Below are positions 35,036-43,684 of a DNA stretch of 64,000 nucleotides, one piece after another. The stretch covers positions 1-64,000 of the forward strand of contig PBSW01000084.1 in assembly GCA_002726865.1 (NCBI GenBank), in the 5' to 3' direction. A program made the translations under genes and the position numbers. Below the pieces are notes generated by a model. That model saw nothing but the letters and a program-made list of their open reading frames with translations, was not told where the DNA came from and made no database searches. Origin of the DNA: Candidatus Bathyarchaeota archaeon (GTDB lineage Archaea; Thermoproteota; Bathyarchaeia; TCS64). The stretch's first letter is position 1. Each line of letters starts with the position of its first letter.

Positions 35036-36466
35036 GTGATCACACAAAGCACCCAAGAAATCATTGTAAGCGGCATTACCTTCATGGTGATGGGAATGTT
35101 TCTGGGGAACCTCATATTTGTTGTCCTGGGCCTCTTCCCCATCGTCTTCCTTGCTATCGGAGTCCTCATAAGGCAACCTCAAGACATCACAGTTAGTCGA
35201 AAAGGGGAGGATGCTAAGATATGGGTAGACAACCAAATAGCGGACACCCTAACCGCCACAGTAAAAGGGGGCGTTGGTCTAGTCAGTTTCAACGACTGCA
35301 TCCCTTCTAGCTTCAATCTTGACGAGGGAACCAACGTTAAATTCTTCTGGAAGGGGGTCAAGGACAAACAGGTGATTATTAGCTACCGCGCCACCTGTGC
35401 CAAGCGTGGCATGTACGAGCTCAACGATGTCAAGTACGAGACCCGCCACCCCCTCCAGATTACAGATAACCAAATAGGGAAAGCCCAGGCGCCCCGGAGC
35501 TATATCGTCCAGCCGAGACCCATGTTCGTGCGCCGGATACGTGAAAAAAAGGCTATTACACGGATCCCGATGCCCATGGAGGCCCGGATCACGTTTGGAT
35601 TTCCCACCACAGATTTCCTTGAGGTCCGGGACTACCAGCCTGGCGATCTTTACAGAAACATCAATTGGAAGGTCACCGCCCGACGACTCAGTAGCTCCCC
35701 CTCGGCCCTCCAGGTTAACGAGTACGAGAAGGAGGGGAAGAAGATGGTCTGGATCTTCCTAGATAGTGCTACCCATATGTCACTGGGCACCACAGTGCAG
35801 AACACCATGGAATATGCGGTGAGAGCCACCCTGGGGCTCGCCGACTTTTATCTGAGCAGGGAGTGCCAAGTCGGGCTCTGCATCTACGACTACGATGCCC
35901 ATGAGTGGGAAGGGAGTTACCAAAGGACCCAAGATACCCCTGATCTCGACAACACATTCTTCGGGATGGATCAAATGGAAACTAAAGTCAAGGTAGAGGA
36001 GGCCAGAGGAACAAGGGAACCCTCCCTCAGCCGGTACCTCTTCCCCGACACGGGAAAGAAGCAGCAGTTTAGGATCTTACGGGAGATGCTTAACGTGGAC
36101 ATCCGATACAGTGGAGAGAGTCTCAAGGAGGCGATCCATAGTTGCCGCCGCCATATCGTGGGCACACTCCCCCTCTTTATAATCATCACGATGCTCGACG
36201 CCTCCAAGACGGACGCACTCTACGCAGGGATAAAGGAACTCTACAAATACTCAGGGAGGCTAAAGATGAAGCCCTCCATAATCGTATTCAATATCCAGGG
36301 CTATAAGATTGCTGCGCAGAGGGAGGTAGAGGAAATCGCGGCAAAGCTCCTCGACTTCCGGAACAAGCCTCTTACGGGGGTCCTAAGAAAGATGGGGGCT
36401 ACTGTGGTGAACTGGAACCCCCATACTCAGAGCTTTGCTCAGGCACTAATCAAGCAGAGGGCATAA
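35036..36466 (+). CDS. DUF58 domain membrane protein (VWA-like)
   Basis: 476 aa. Two N-terminal membrane helices (about 8-45), then a large cytoplasmic or surface region with the DUF58 hallmark RDYQPGDLYRNINWK near residue 200. A VWA-like domain follows (IFLDSATHMSLG), with part of the metal-site DxSxS pattern altered to DSATH. Partner of the MoxR ATPase encoded 9 nt upstream. GTG start with AGG directly before it. Function likely in envelope assembly or stress, inferred from the gene pair. Confidence 0.88.
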   Translation: MITQSTQEIIVSGITFMVMGMFLGNLIFVVLGLFPIVFLAIGVLIRQPQDITVSRKGEDAKIWVDNQIADTLTATVKGGVGLVSFNDCIPSSFNLDEGTNVKFFWKGVKDKQVIISYRATCAKRGMYELNDVKYETRHPLQITDNQIGKAQAPRSYIVQPRPMFVRRIREKKAITRIPMPMEARITFGFPTTDFLEVRDYQPGDLYRNINWKVTARRLSSSPSALQVNEYEKEGKKMVWIFLDSATHMSLGTTVQNTMEYAVRATLGLADFYLSRECQVGLCIYDYDAHEWEGSYQRTQDTPDLDNTFFGMDQMETKVKVEEARGTREPSLSRYLFPDTGKKQQFRILREMLNVDIRYSGESLKEAIHSCRRHIVGTLPLFIIITMLDASKTDALYAGIKELYKYSGRLKMKPSIIVFNIQGYKIAAQREVEEIAAKLLDFRNKPLTGVLRKMGATVVNWNPHTQSFAQALIKQRA

Positions 36467-36467
36467 T

Positions 36468-37220
36468 ATGAATACAGCCACATTCATCAGGGGCTCGGAG
36501 TTTGTGCTCGCGATAGTCTCTACGTACATGGCGGCTGTAACCATGGTACAGACGAGCCTCTACTGGCGGGCGAGGCCATACATGGCTATCATTTTTGGGC
36601 CTATAGCGTCCTTTCTCGGAGGCTCTCCCACTGGTGAGAGCGGGTCGTCACTAGACCTCATTATGATCGGTCTGGCTCTGGCCCTCTCGTTTACGTTCTG
36701 GCGGAAAGGGGACGAGACTGGGTTCGGGAGACTCTTTAGCCTCAATATGCTTATGTTCTTCCCCTCTGTTCTCGACTTCTCAACATTCAACTGGATCAAC
36801 CTCATCCTACCCTATGAGTCCCTAACGGCCGTGACGGTACATTGGGTCTTCGTTGTCGGCCTCCTCCTCCAAGCCACCTACCTCACCCTCAGGTACACTA
36901 TGAGGTTTAAGGAGATGCGGTCGGAGCTTAAGGAGAGGGGCGCTGAAGAAGACGACATCGAAGAGATTTCCCGAGGACAGATGGTCTATCTGAGTCAACT
37001 TGTAGCTGGAACGGTGGTGATATCTACGGGGGTCTACTTCGGGTTCCCTTACGTGAACCGGTTACTGACGGAGAAAGCCGCCGTATTGCCATATCCCCAC
37101 CTCATTATCGGGGTCGTCTCTATCCTCCTCATCACAGCCGCAACAGTCCTATATCTTAAAGGAGGGGGAAACCAGAGCGGAGCAGGTAATTTGCCTCCTA
37201 GGGCATCTAAAGGCGTTTGA
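36468..37220 (+). CDS. Membrane protein, last gene of MoxR/DUF58 operon
   Basis: 250 aa with about six hydrophobic helices. A charged cytoplasmic loop (about 145-170, with ELKERGAEEDDIEE) separates the first four from the last two. One base separates its ATG from the DUF58 stop, so it is cotranscribed. No family recognised. The end overlaps by 14 nt a DUF362 remnant on the other strand. Confidence 0.72.
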   Translation: MNTATFIRGSEFVLAIVSTYMAAVTMVQTSLYWRARPYMAIIFGPIASFLGGSPTGESGSSLDLIMIGLALALSFTFWRKGDETGFGRLFSLNMLMFFPSVLDFSTFNWINLILPYESLTAVTVHWVFVVGLLLQATYLTLRYTMRFKEMRSELKERGAEEDDIEEISRGQMVYLSQLVAGTVVISTGVYFGFPYVNRLLTEKAAVLPYPHLIIGVVSILLITAATVLYLKGGGNQSGAGNLPPRASKGV

Positions 37221-37641
37221 TGACAGAAGAATAGATAAAAATTTCAAGACCCAAGTTCTTCATCGTCACACGGGTTGGGAGACCCCGGTATTTTCCAGAC
37301 ATTTCACCTATGACAATCATCCCCGAGTCAAACCCGTCAGCTATCAATGATTCAGCTATGAGGCTGACCGTCTCCGGGTCGGAGTTACGGGGAAAGGGCA
37401 TGTCGTGATTGCCATTTGGTTTGATTATGATCTCTCCTTTAACCCCTTTCGTTAGGGGTCTTATGCCTCAAATGAGGGGCAGTGCGTGATTTATCCCCTT
37501 CTTCCGGTCATCAGACCGGACAAGGGCAACAATGGATTTTCCATCTACAACATAGGGGTCGGCTCTTAGTGTTTTAAGGGGACTATTTGGGAGAGCTTCA
37601 GCGTCTTTATGAGCCGCTTGAACTCCGCCGTTAAGTCTCAT
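37207..37641 (-). pseudogene. Truncated DUF362 gene with in-frame TGA
   Basis: From ATG 37641 the frame reads a DUF362-like N-terminus, hits TGA at 37468-37470, then continues in the same frame with GEIIIKPNGNHDMPFPRN and VIGEMSGKYRGLPTR, the metal/phosphate-like signature of DUF362. It stops at 37207 after about 144 residues, half the usual length. One nonsense codon and a missing C-terminus mark it as a dead fragment. An intact DUF362-ferredoxin gene exists at 56106. Confidence 0.65.
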
Positions 37642-37840
37642 GGGTTATGTTCATCCATAATGTGAATTCATTTTAATTATCGGCGTTATGCCTTTTCGTC
37701 ATATAGAGGATAGTGGAGCGCGCGACGGGGTGATTGTTGTCAATATCCTGCTCTCAATAGGTTAGCCTGAATTGGGCGCCTGATAACAAAACGATTATAA
37801 GGCTAGGTAGGGGAATTGAAAGTATCCATAAAGGAGAAAT
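37642..37840. other. Gap between DUF362 remnant and trp region
   Basis: No coding potential seen. An acgattataagg block near 37791-37801 may be a TATA-like element for the trpB2-start copy that follows. Confidence 0.3.
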
Positions 37841-37939
37841 GTGCGTGTATCACTTGGACTGGATAAGAAGATCCTCCTGACGGAGGACAGAATGCCCCAA
37901 GAAATTCTAAAAATAATCGACCTAGAGAAACGCTTATGA
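37841..37939 (+). pseudogene. Diverged copy of the trpB2 gene start
   Basis: GTG-started 32-codon frame whose product ([17 protein letters not shown]) mirrors the start of TrpB2 encoded at 44581 ([17 protein letters not shown]). The nucleotide match covers AAGAAGATCCTCCTGAC and the next codons with mainly third-base changes; AAAGGAGAAA upstream is also shared. After Pro the similarity fades and the frame ends in TGA. It lies 129 nt before trpE. Best explained as a remnant of an older trpB2 copy at the operon's front edge. A regulatory leader peptide is less likely, because the frame holds no Trp codon. Confidence 0.6.
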
Positions 37940-37994
37940 CTCCAAGAGGGTCCCATTGATGCCGATATGCATCATGTACCATTCTCAACGAACA

Positions 37995-38003
37995 GTTTAA
38001 TTA
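37995..38003 (+). promoter_or_regulatory. Candidate TATA box of the trp operon
   Basis: gtttaatta about 70 nt upstream of the trpE start; predicts a leader of roughly 40 nt. Position only; no operator was recognised. Confidence 0.35.
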
Positions 38004-38067
38004 GAAGAGAAAAAGCTGGAAATCGGACCACTCATACGCCTAAAAAAAGAGGGAGAGGGGAAAAAGG

Positions 38068-39462
38068 GTGAAGGTTCAGAATCTGAAGCAACCACTAAAG
38101 GTGAATCTAGTCAAGCTTTCATTCAGTAACTCCCCCATTGAGATCTTCACAAAGATCTCTAAGCGGTGCCACTATGCCTATCTGTTAGAATCCATCGAGG
38201 GCCCTGAGAAGCTGGCGCAGTACTCATTCATCGGGTTCAATCCGCGTCTCATTATCACTGTTAAGGGGCGCAAAGCGGTCATCAAGAATATGAGGTCAGG
38301 GGAGAGAAGGGTCGAGAATACCTCCGACCCCTTGGATATAGTAAAAAAAACCCTCGAGGGGAGGGCGTCGACATTCCAGAGGTTCAGGCTCGTGGGGGGA
38401 GCCGTGGGCTTCATCACATATGATGCAATAAGGCATTGGGAGAAACTCCCCTCTAATGCTATAGACGATTTGGGTTTCCCTGACTTGGAGATGGGGGTCT
38501 ACGATGATGGGATCATCTTTGACCATGTGGAGGGGAAAGAATACTACTGCTACACTGATGAATACCGCCTTGGAGAGATCAATAGTCTCCTCAAGGAGCC
38601 CAACGACTTCGCTCCCATTAAGTTCAAGAAGCCGATGACGAACATATCCATGGAAGACTACATGGCAGCCGTGGCCAAGGCAAAAGAGCACATCGCCGCG
38701 GGTGACATATTTCAGGTGGTTCCCTCCAAGCGCTTCGAGTTTGGGTTTAAGGGCGACCTGATTGCGTTCTATCGGAGCCTCAGGGAGATCAACCCCTCGC
38801 CTTACATGTACTATTTGAAGATGGGGGACCGTCAGGTCATAGGTTCGAGTCCCGAAATGCTGGTAAGGGTCGATGGGGACACCGTTGACACCTTCCCCAT
38901 AGCGGGGACCTGTCCTAGAGTAGATGACCCTGTTGAGAACAAGCGTCTCGCAGAAGAGCTCATATCAGACCCTAAGGAGCGGGCGGAGCATGTGATGCTC
39001 GTAGACCTCGGGAGGAACGATATCGGCAAGGTTGCCAAGTACGGTAGCGTTCACCTACCAGAGTACATGCAGGTCCACCAGTACAGTCACGTCCAGCACA
39101 TCGTGACCCAGGTCAGGGGCACCCTCCGAGAGGAGATGGACAGCTACGACGCCTTGAGAGCCGTTTTCCCCGCAGGCACCGTTTCTGGCGCCCCTAAAGT
39201 AAGGGCCATGGAGATCATAGATGAATTAGAGCCAACTAGACGGGGTCCCTACGCCGGCGCCGTGGGCTACTTTAGCTATAACGGAAATGCGGATTTCGCC
39301 ATCACGATAAGAACCCTAGTCGCCATTGGGAATAGAGCTACCATTCAGGCAGGCGGAGGCATCGTGGCTGACTCGGACCCGGAGAAGGAATGGTATGAGA
39401 CGGAACACAAAGCTGCAGCACTTTTAAAGGCACTCGAGGCTGCAGGAGGTAATGACAGCTGA
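38068..39462 (+). CDS. trpE: Anthranilate synthase component I
   Basis: Makes anthranilate from chorismate with TrpG supplying ammonia. The 464-aa chorismate-binding enzyme has LLES near residue 38, the motif at which tryptophan feedback-inhibits the enzyme. It also has PSPYMYYLK, PIAGTCPR, LVDLGRNDIGK and the C-terminal QAGGGIVADSDPEKE. The GTG start sits in AAGGGTGAAGG with a G-rich ribosome site. First gene of a tight seven-gene trpEGDCFBA operon. Confidence 0.97.
   Translation: MKVQNLKQPLKVNLVKLSFSNSPIEIFTKISKRCHYAYLLESIEGPEKLAQYSFIGFNPRLIITVKGRKAVIKNMRSGERRVENTSDPLDIVKKTLEGRASTFQRFRLVGGAVGFITYDAIRHWEKLPSNAIDDLGFPDLEMGVYDDGIIFDHVEGKEYYCYTDEYRLGEINSLLKEPNDFAPIKFKKPMTNISMEDYMAAVAKAKEHIAAGDIFQVVPSKRFEFGFKGDLIAFYRSLREINPSPYMYYLKMGDRQVIGSSPEMLVRVDGDTVDTFPIAGTCPRVDDPVENKRLAEELISDPKERAEHVMLVDLGRNDIGKVAKYGSVHLPEYMQVHQYSHVQHIVTQVRGTLREEMDSYDALRAVFPAGTVSGAPKVRAMEIIDELEPTRRGPYAGAVGYFSYNGNADFAITIRTLVAIGNRATIQAGGGIVADSDPEKEWYETEHKAAALLKALEAAGGNDS
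39445..39450 (+). promoter_or_regulatory. Ribosome site fixing a CTG start for trpG
   Basis: A perfect GGAGGT inside the end of trpE, eight bases before CTG 39459. The trpG frame has a stop at 39453-39455 and no ATG, GTG or TTG before conserved residues, so this site decides the start. Confidence 0.7.
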
Positions 39463-40037
39463 AGGTCCTCGTAATCGATAACTATGACTCCTTCGTCTAC
39501 AACCTCGTCCAGTACGTAGGGGAGCTTGGAGGAGCCCCCGTTGTCTACAGGAACGATCAGATAACCCTCGAGGAGGCGATACAGATGAACCCTGACAAGA
39601 TAGTCATCTCTCCAGGGCCTGGTGACCCTCAGGACCCCAAGTATTTCGGGGTCTGCTCGGGGATCCTAAGGAGGATGAGCCCCACGGTCCCCACCCTAGG
39701 CGTCTGTCTGGGCCACCAGGGAATCATTGCAACTTATGGTGGAAAGGTGATTAGGGCCAGAAAGGTGGTACACGGCAAACCCAGTATCATCACGCATGAC
39801 GGGAAGGGCCTTTTTAAGGGAATCGAGAATCCCCTGGAGGCAACACGCTATCACTCCCTTGTCGGGGAAAAAGGATCTATCCCAGACTGTCTTGAAGTGA
39901 CCGCGGTATCCCTTGATGACAGTGAAATCATGGGCGTCAGGCACGTTGAGTTCCCAATAGAGGGGGTCCAGTTCCACCCTGAATCTATTCTTACAACTAG
40001 CGGGAAGAGGATAATTACCAATTTCCTGGAGATGTAA
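39459..40037 (+). CDS. trpG: Anthranilate synthase glutamine amidotransferase
   Basis: Hydrolyses glutamine and passes ammonia to TrpE. The 192-aa class I amidotransferase opens with KVLVIDNYDSFVYNL, has SPGPGDP near residue 50, the nucleophile Cys in GVCLGHQG near 85, and the His-Glu pair in VQFHPESI near the end. These N-terminal residues require a start at CTG 39459, overlapping the trpE stop (CTGA) and supported by GGAGGT eight bases upstream. Calling ATG 39585 instead would delete about 42 conserved residues. Confidence 0.9.
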   Translation: MKVLVIDNYDSFVYNLVQYVGELGGAPVVYRNDQITLEEAIQMNPDKIVISPGPGDPQDPKYFGVCSGILRRMSPTVPTLGVCLGHQGIIATYGGKVIRARKVVHGKPSIITHDGKGLFKGIENPLEATRYHSLVGEKGSIPDCLEVTAVSLDDSEIMGVRHVEFPIEGVQFHPESILTTSGKRIITNFLEM

Positions 40038-40040
40038 ACT

Positions 40041-41102
40041 GTGATCAGGAAAACAATCGGAAAATTGGTTGAGAAACAAAGTCTCTCCTTCGAGGAGGCT
40101 AAGGAAACCATGGAAGAGATCATGTCAGGGAAGGCAACGGATTCCCAGATAGGATCATTCCTAACAGCGCTTAGGATGAAGGAAGAGACTATAGCGGAGA
40201 TATCCGCCTTCGCCTCAGCCATGAGGAAGTATTGTCATAAGATTAGCCCCAAAGTTAACGGACGCTTGGTAGATACCTGTGGCACAGGTGGGGACAAGAT
40301 GGACACGTTCAACATCAGCACCACCGCAGCATTTGTCGCTTCAGGGGCTGGTGTGAAAATCGCGAAGCATGGAAACCGTTCGGTCACAAGCCTATGTGGT
40401 AGCGCGGACGTACTCCAGAGGCTAGGGCTCAACCTCGCCTTAGGCCCGGATGAGGTTAAAAGGTCAATAGAGGAGGTGGGTATAGGCTTCATGTTTGCAC
40501 CAGCTTTTCACCCTGCGATGAAACACGCAATTGGGCCTAGGAAGGAGCTAGGCCTCAGAACTGTCTTCAACATCCTAGGCCCCCTCACCAACCCGGCTGG
40601 AGCATCAGCACAGCTTATTGGCGTCTACGACCCGGCTCTTACTGAACCCCTTGCAAAGGTCCTAGAACGCTTGGGGAGTGAGGAAGCTATGGTGGTCCAC
40701 GGTCTCGACAGCTTGGACGAGATCTCAACTGTAGGAGCCACAAAGATCTCCTGGCTGAGGGACCAAGAGATTAGGACCTTCGAGGCGATGCCCGGGGACT
40801 TTGGAGTGAAGCAGGTTAGTTCGGAAGAGATTAGGGGAGCAGGTCCAGATGAGAACGCCGAGCTCACATACAGGATACTCAATGATCTCGAGGGGTCTAA
40901 AGATCCTAAGACAGAGATCGTATTGGTGAACGGCGCGGCGGGGATAGTCATCGGCGGGAAGGCGGATGACTTTATGAGCGGGATGGAAGTGGCCCGGGAG
41001 GCGATCGGGAGTGGAGGGGCTTACAATAAGCTCAAGACTCTTGTGAAGACATCTGGCGGAGATATATCTAGGCTTGAGGAGCTCGAGGACAGGTATGGGT
41101 GA
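40041..41102 (+). CDS. trpD: Anthranilate phosphoribosyltransferase
   Basis: Joins anthranilate to PRPP. 353 aa with the PRPP-binding DTCGTGGDKMDTFNIST near residue 77, KHGNRSVTS near 113, and NILGPLTNPA. GTG start 3 nt after trpG. The end overlaps the trpC start by 8 nt, so translation is coupled. Confidence 0.97.
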   Translation: MIRKTIGKLVEKQSLSFEEAKETMEEIMSGKATDSQIGSFLTALRMKEETIAEISAFASAMRKYCHKISPKVNGRLVDTCGTGGDKMDTFNISTTAAFVASGAGVKIAKHGNRSVTSLCGSADVLQRLGLNLALGPDEVKRSIEEVGIGFMFAPAFHPAMKHAIGPRKELGLRTVFNILGPLTNPAGASAQLIGVYDPALTEPLAKVLERLGSEEAMVVHGLDSLDEISTVGATKISWLRDQEIRTFEAMPGDFGVKQVSSEEIRGAGPDENAELTYRILNDLEGSKDPKTEIVLVNGAAGIVIGGKADDFMSGMEVAREAIGSGGAYNKLKTLVKTSGGDISRLEELEDRYG

Positions 41103-41871
41103 TTTTTTAGATATCCTTGCAGCTGATGCAAAAAAAACGGTATCAAAAGGTTACTACCAGGTTGACCACAAGACTCGCCACTCCGGACTAAGCCTGAAGG
41201 ATACCATTGAGAAATGCCAGACGAATGCCGTCATCTCAGAGATTAAAAAGACCTCCCCCTCTCTAGGCTTAATAAGGACCGATATCAATCCCGCAGAAAT
41301 GGCGCTGGAGATGGTTAACGGAGGGGCTACCGGGATCTCCGTGCTCACAGAGCCGATCCATTTTAATGGGGAATTAAATTCGATACGTAAAGTCAGAGGG
41401 GCGGTTCAGGTACCCATTCTGATGAAGGACATTATCATTGATACAGAGCAGATTGAGGCCGCTTCCAGTACACAAGCAGATGTGATTCTACTCATAAAAG
41501 CCCTCTTCGAAAGAGGGCATAGCGCATATGGGCTCGATGAGATGATTTCCTTGGCCCACGAAAAGGGTCTAGAAGTACTCTTAGAAACCCACACGGAAAA
41601 GGAGTTTAGGAGAGCTCTGCAAAGCGACGCGGATATGATCGGGATAAACAATAGAAACCTAAAGACTCTAGAGGTAGACCTTGGAGTGACTGAGAGGATC
41701 CTTGAGAGCATCCATCCAGAAGATAAAATAATAGTAAGCGAAAGTGGCGTCAAGACTCCGCAAGACCTTCTTCGCCTGAAGGAAACCGGCGCCCGGGCTT
41801 TCCTCATTGGCTCGGCATTGATGCAGACTAGGGATATAAGGGAAACTGTAAAGAGGTTCGTCAAAGCTTGA
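41095..41871 (+). CDS. trpC: Indole-3-glycerol phosphate synthase
   Basis: Closes the indole ring from CdRP. A 258-aa TIM barrel with the catalytic Lys in SEIKKTSPS near residue 50, ILMKDIIID near 107, and IGINNRNLKT. ATG 41095 is preferred over the in-frame TTG 41074, because the family starts near DFLDILA and the ATG overlaps the trpD stop (ATGGGTGA). Confidence 0.95.
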   Translation: MGDFLDILAADAKKTVSKGYYQVDHKTRHSGLSLKDTIEKCQTNAVISEIKKTSPSLGLIRTDINPAEMALEMVNGGATGISVLTEPIHFNGELNSIRKVRGAVQVPILMKDIIIDTEQIEAASSTQADVILLIKALFERGHSAYGLDEMISLAHEKGLEVLLETHTEKEFRRALQSDADMIGINNRNLKTLEVDLGVTERILESIHPEDKIIVSESGVKTPQDLLRLKETGARAFLIGSALMQTRDIRETVKRFVKA

Positions 41872-42515
41872 AGATCAGAATTAAGATCTGTGGAATCACC
41901 CGGGACGAGGACCTAGTTGCAGCTATAGGTGCTGGAGCAGACGCTATAGGATTCGTCGTTGGTGTCCCCACGTCCAAGCGAAATCTCTCTCCCGAAAAGG
42001 CGGCGAGTCTCGTAAGGCAGGTCCCTGTGTTCACCTCTAGCGTCCTAGTGATGGTTCCTAACACTCTTAGCGACCTCACAGAGACATATGATAGAGTCAG
42101 GCCGGATATTCTCCAAATACACGGGAAAGGCGTTCCTAAGGTTGCGGAGATTAGGCAGGCGATCCCAGGAGCCACTCTGATAAAAGGTATTAGATCAGAG
42201 CCGGGAAGGGTGTTGAAAGCTGCGGAAGAAGCATGGGGATTTGATGCGGTTCTGCTGGATACATTCATCCCCGGAAAACACGGAGGAACCGGAATCACTA
42301 ATGACTGGTGGATTGGCAAAAAGATTAGAGAAAACATAGGCCCAGAGAGGCTCATACTGGCTGGAGGGCTAACCCCAATAAACATTTGGGAAGCTATCCA
42401 GACAGTAAGACCCTATGCGGTAGATGTCAGTACAGGGGTTGAATCGAGCCCCGGAATCAAAGACCATGAAAAGATCGCGTCGTTTATTGGAAAAGTCAAG
42501 GAGATCGAACTATGA
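41868..42515 (+). CDS. trpF: Phosphoribosylanthranilate isomerase
   Basis: Amadori isomerase of tryptophan synthesis, a 215-aa TIM barrel. The catalytic Cys is in KICGITRDED at the N-terminus and the catalytic Asp in LLDTFIPGKHGGTG near residue 128; LAGGLTP binds phosphate. TTG start overlaps the trpC stop (TTGA) and its own stop overlaps the trpB ATG (ATGA). Confidence 0.95.
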   Translation: MKIRIKICGITRDEDLVAAIGAGADAIGFVVGVPTSKRNLSPEKAASLVRQVPVFTSSVLVMVPNTLSDLTETYDRVRPDILQIHGKGVPKVAEIRQAIPGATLIKGIRSEPGRVLKAAEEAWGFDAVLLDTFIPGKHGGTGITNDWWIGKKIRENIGPERLILAGGLTPINIWEAIQTVRPYAVDVSTGVESSPGIKDHEKIASFIGKVKEIEL

Positions 42516-43684
42516 GGAAGGGAAGATACGGGAGATATGGGGGACAATATGTAAGCGAAATCCTTATGCCCGCCTTAATAGAGCTGGAGGAAGCTTACGA
42601 ACGGATAATCCCGAACACCGAATTCCAAGAAGAGTATCAAAAGCTCCTGAAAGACTACGGGGGGAGGCCGACCCCCCTCTATCACGCCGAGAGGTTGAGC
42701 GAAGAAGTCGGCTGCAGGGTCTACCTGAAGAGGGAAGATCTTGTCAGTGGCGGCTCCCACAAACTCAACAATACCCTTGGCCAAGCTCTGCTTGCCAAGA
42801 AGATGGGGAAGAGAAGGGTAATCACCGAGACAGCCGCAGGGCAACACGGGATCGCCACCATTATGGCCGCGAAGGTATGTGGCTTGGAGGTTCAGGTCTT
42901 CATGGGTGTGAAGGACATCAGGCGACAAGCCAGTAACGTGAGGATAATGAAGCTCCTCGGGGCAGAGATTGTCCCCGTAGATATAGGTAACGGTGTATTG
43001 AAGGACGCAGTCTCGGATACTTTGAGAGAGTGGGCGTCATGTTCCGGGGACACCCTCTACCTGATGGGGTCCACTGTAGGGCCTCACCCCTTTCCCTTGA
43101 TTGTGGCGGATTTCCAATCCGTCATCGGGAAGGAATCCAAGCAGCAGTTTCTTGAAAAGGAAAAGGAGCTTCCCGATGCGGTCATCGCAGCAGGGAGCGG
43201 AGGGAGTAACGCCTTGGGAATGTTCAAGGCTTTCACTGGGGACAAGGGGGTCAGACTCTACTTCATTGAAGGGGGCGGAGAAGGGCTTGGGGCGGAAAAC
43301 AGCGCAGCAGCCTTCCAGTTAGGGAGGCCGGGAATCATCCACGGCGCCCTTATGCAGGTCCTCCAAGACGAGCAGGGACAGGTGATGCCATCAAAGACCA
43401 GATCGGCCGGTCTGAACTATCCTGCTAGGGGCCCTGAAATATCCCATCTCTGTGAGATAGGCCGGGTTAAGGCAGGCTATTCCTTTGATGTCGACGTTTT
43501 TGATGCCGTCGTGACGATGGCTAAGATGGAGGGGATGATCCCCGCCCTCGAGACTGCCCACGCCGTGGCTTATATGATGAAGCATAAAGAGGAGTTCGAG
43601 AATGATGCTGCTATAATCTTGAATTACTCGGGACGGGGCGACAAGGATATTGACACAATTATGAGGCATATTTATGGAACTTGA
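42512..43684 (+). CDS. trpB: Tryptophan synthase beta subunit, TrpB1 type
   Basis: PLP enzyme condensing indole with serine, normally in an alpha2-beta2 complex with TrpA. 390 aa with PLP-Lys in GSHKLNNTLGQ near residue 85, ETAAGQHG near 108, the PLP-phosphate loop AGSGGSNA near 230, and GPEISHLCE. This is the canonical TrpA-dependent type, distinct from TrpB2 encoded 0.9 kb downstream. Overlaps trpA by 11 nt. Confidence 0.97.
   Translation: MRKGRYGRYGGQYVSEILMPALIELEEAYERIIPNTEFQEEYQKLLKDYGGRPTPLYHAERLSEEVGCRVYLKREDLVSGGSHKLNNTLGQALLAKKMGKRRVITETAAGQHGIATIMAAKVCGLEVQVFMGVKDIRRQASNVRIMKLLGAEIVPVDIGNGVLKDAVSDTLREWASCSGDTLYLMGSTVGPHPFPLIVADFQSVIGKESKQQFLEKEKELPDAVIAAGSGGSNALGMFKAFTGDKGVRLYFIEGGGEGLGAENSAAAFQLGRPGIIHGALMQVLQDEQGQVMPSKTRSAGLNYPARGPEISHLCEIGRVKAGYSFDVDVFDAVVTMAKMEGMIPALETAHAVAYMMKHKEEFENDAAIILNYSGRGDKDIDTIMRHIYGT

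Noticed and set aside
37495..37520. Hairpin TCCGGTC/GACCGGA as a possible terminator or operator
   Set aside because: It lies inside the DUF362 remnant's coding frame, with no T run and no nearby start.
37841..37939. trp leader peptide/attenuator before trpE
   Set aside because: The frame matching TrpB2 has no Trp codon, no alternative stem-loops were found, and the similarity to trpB2 explains the sequence better.
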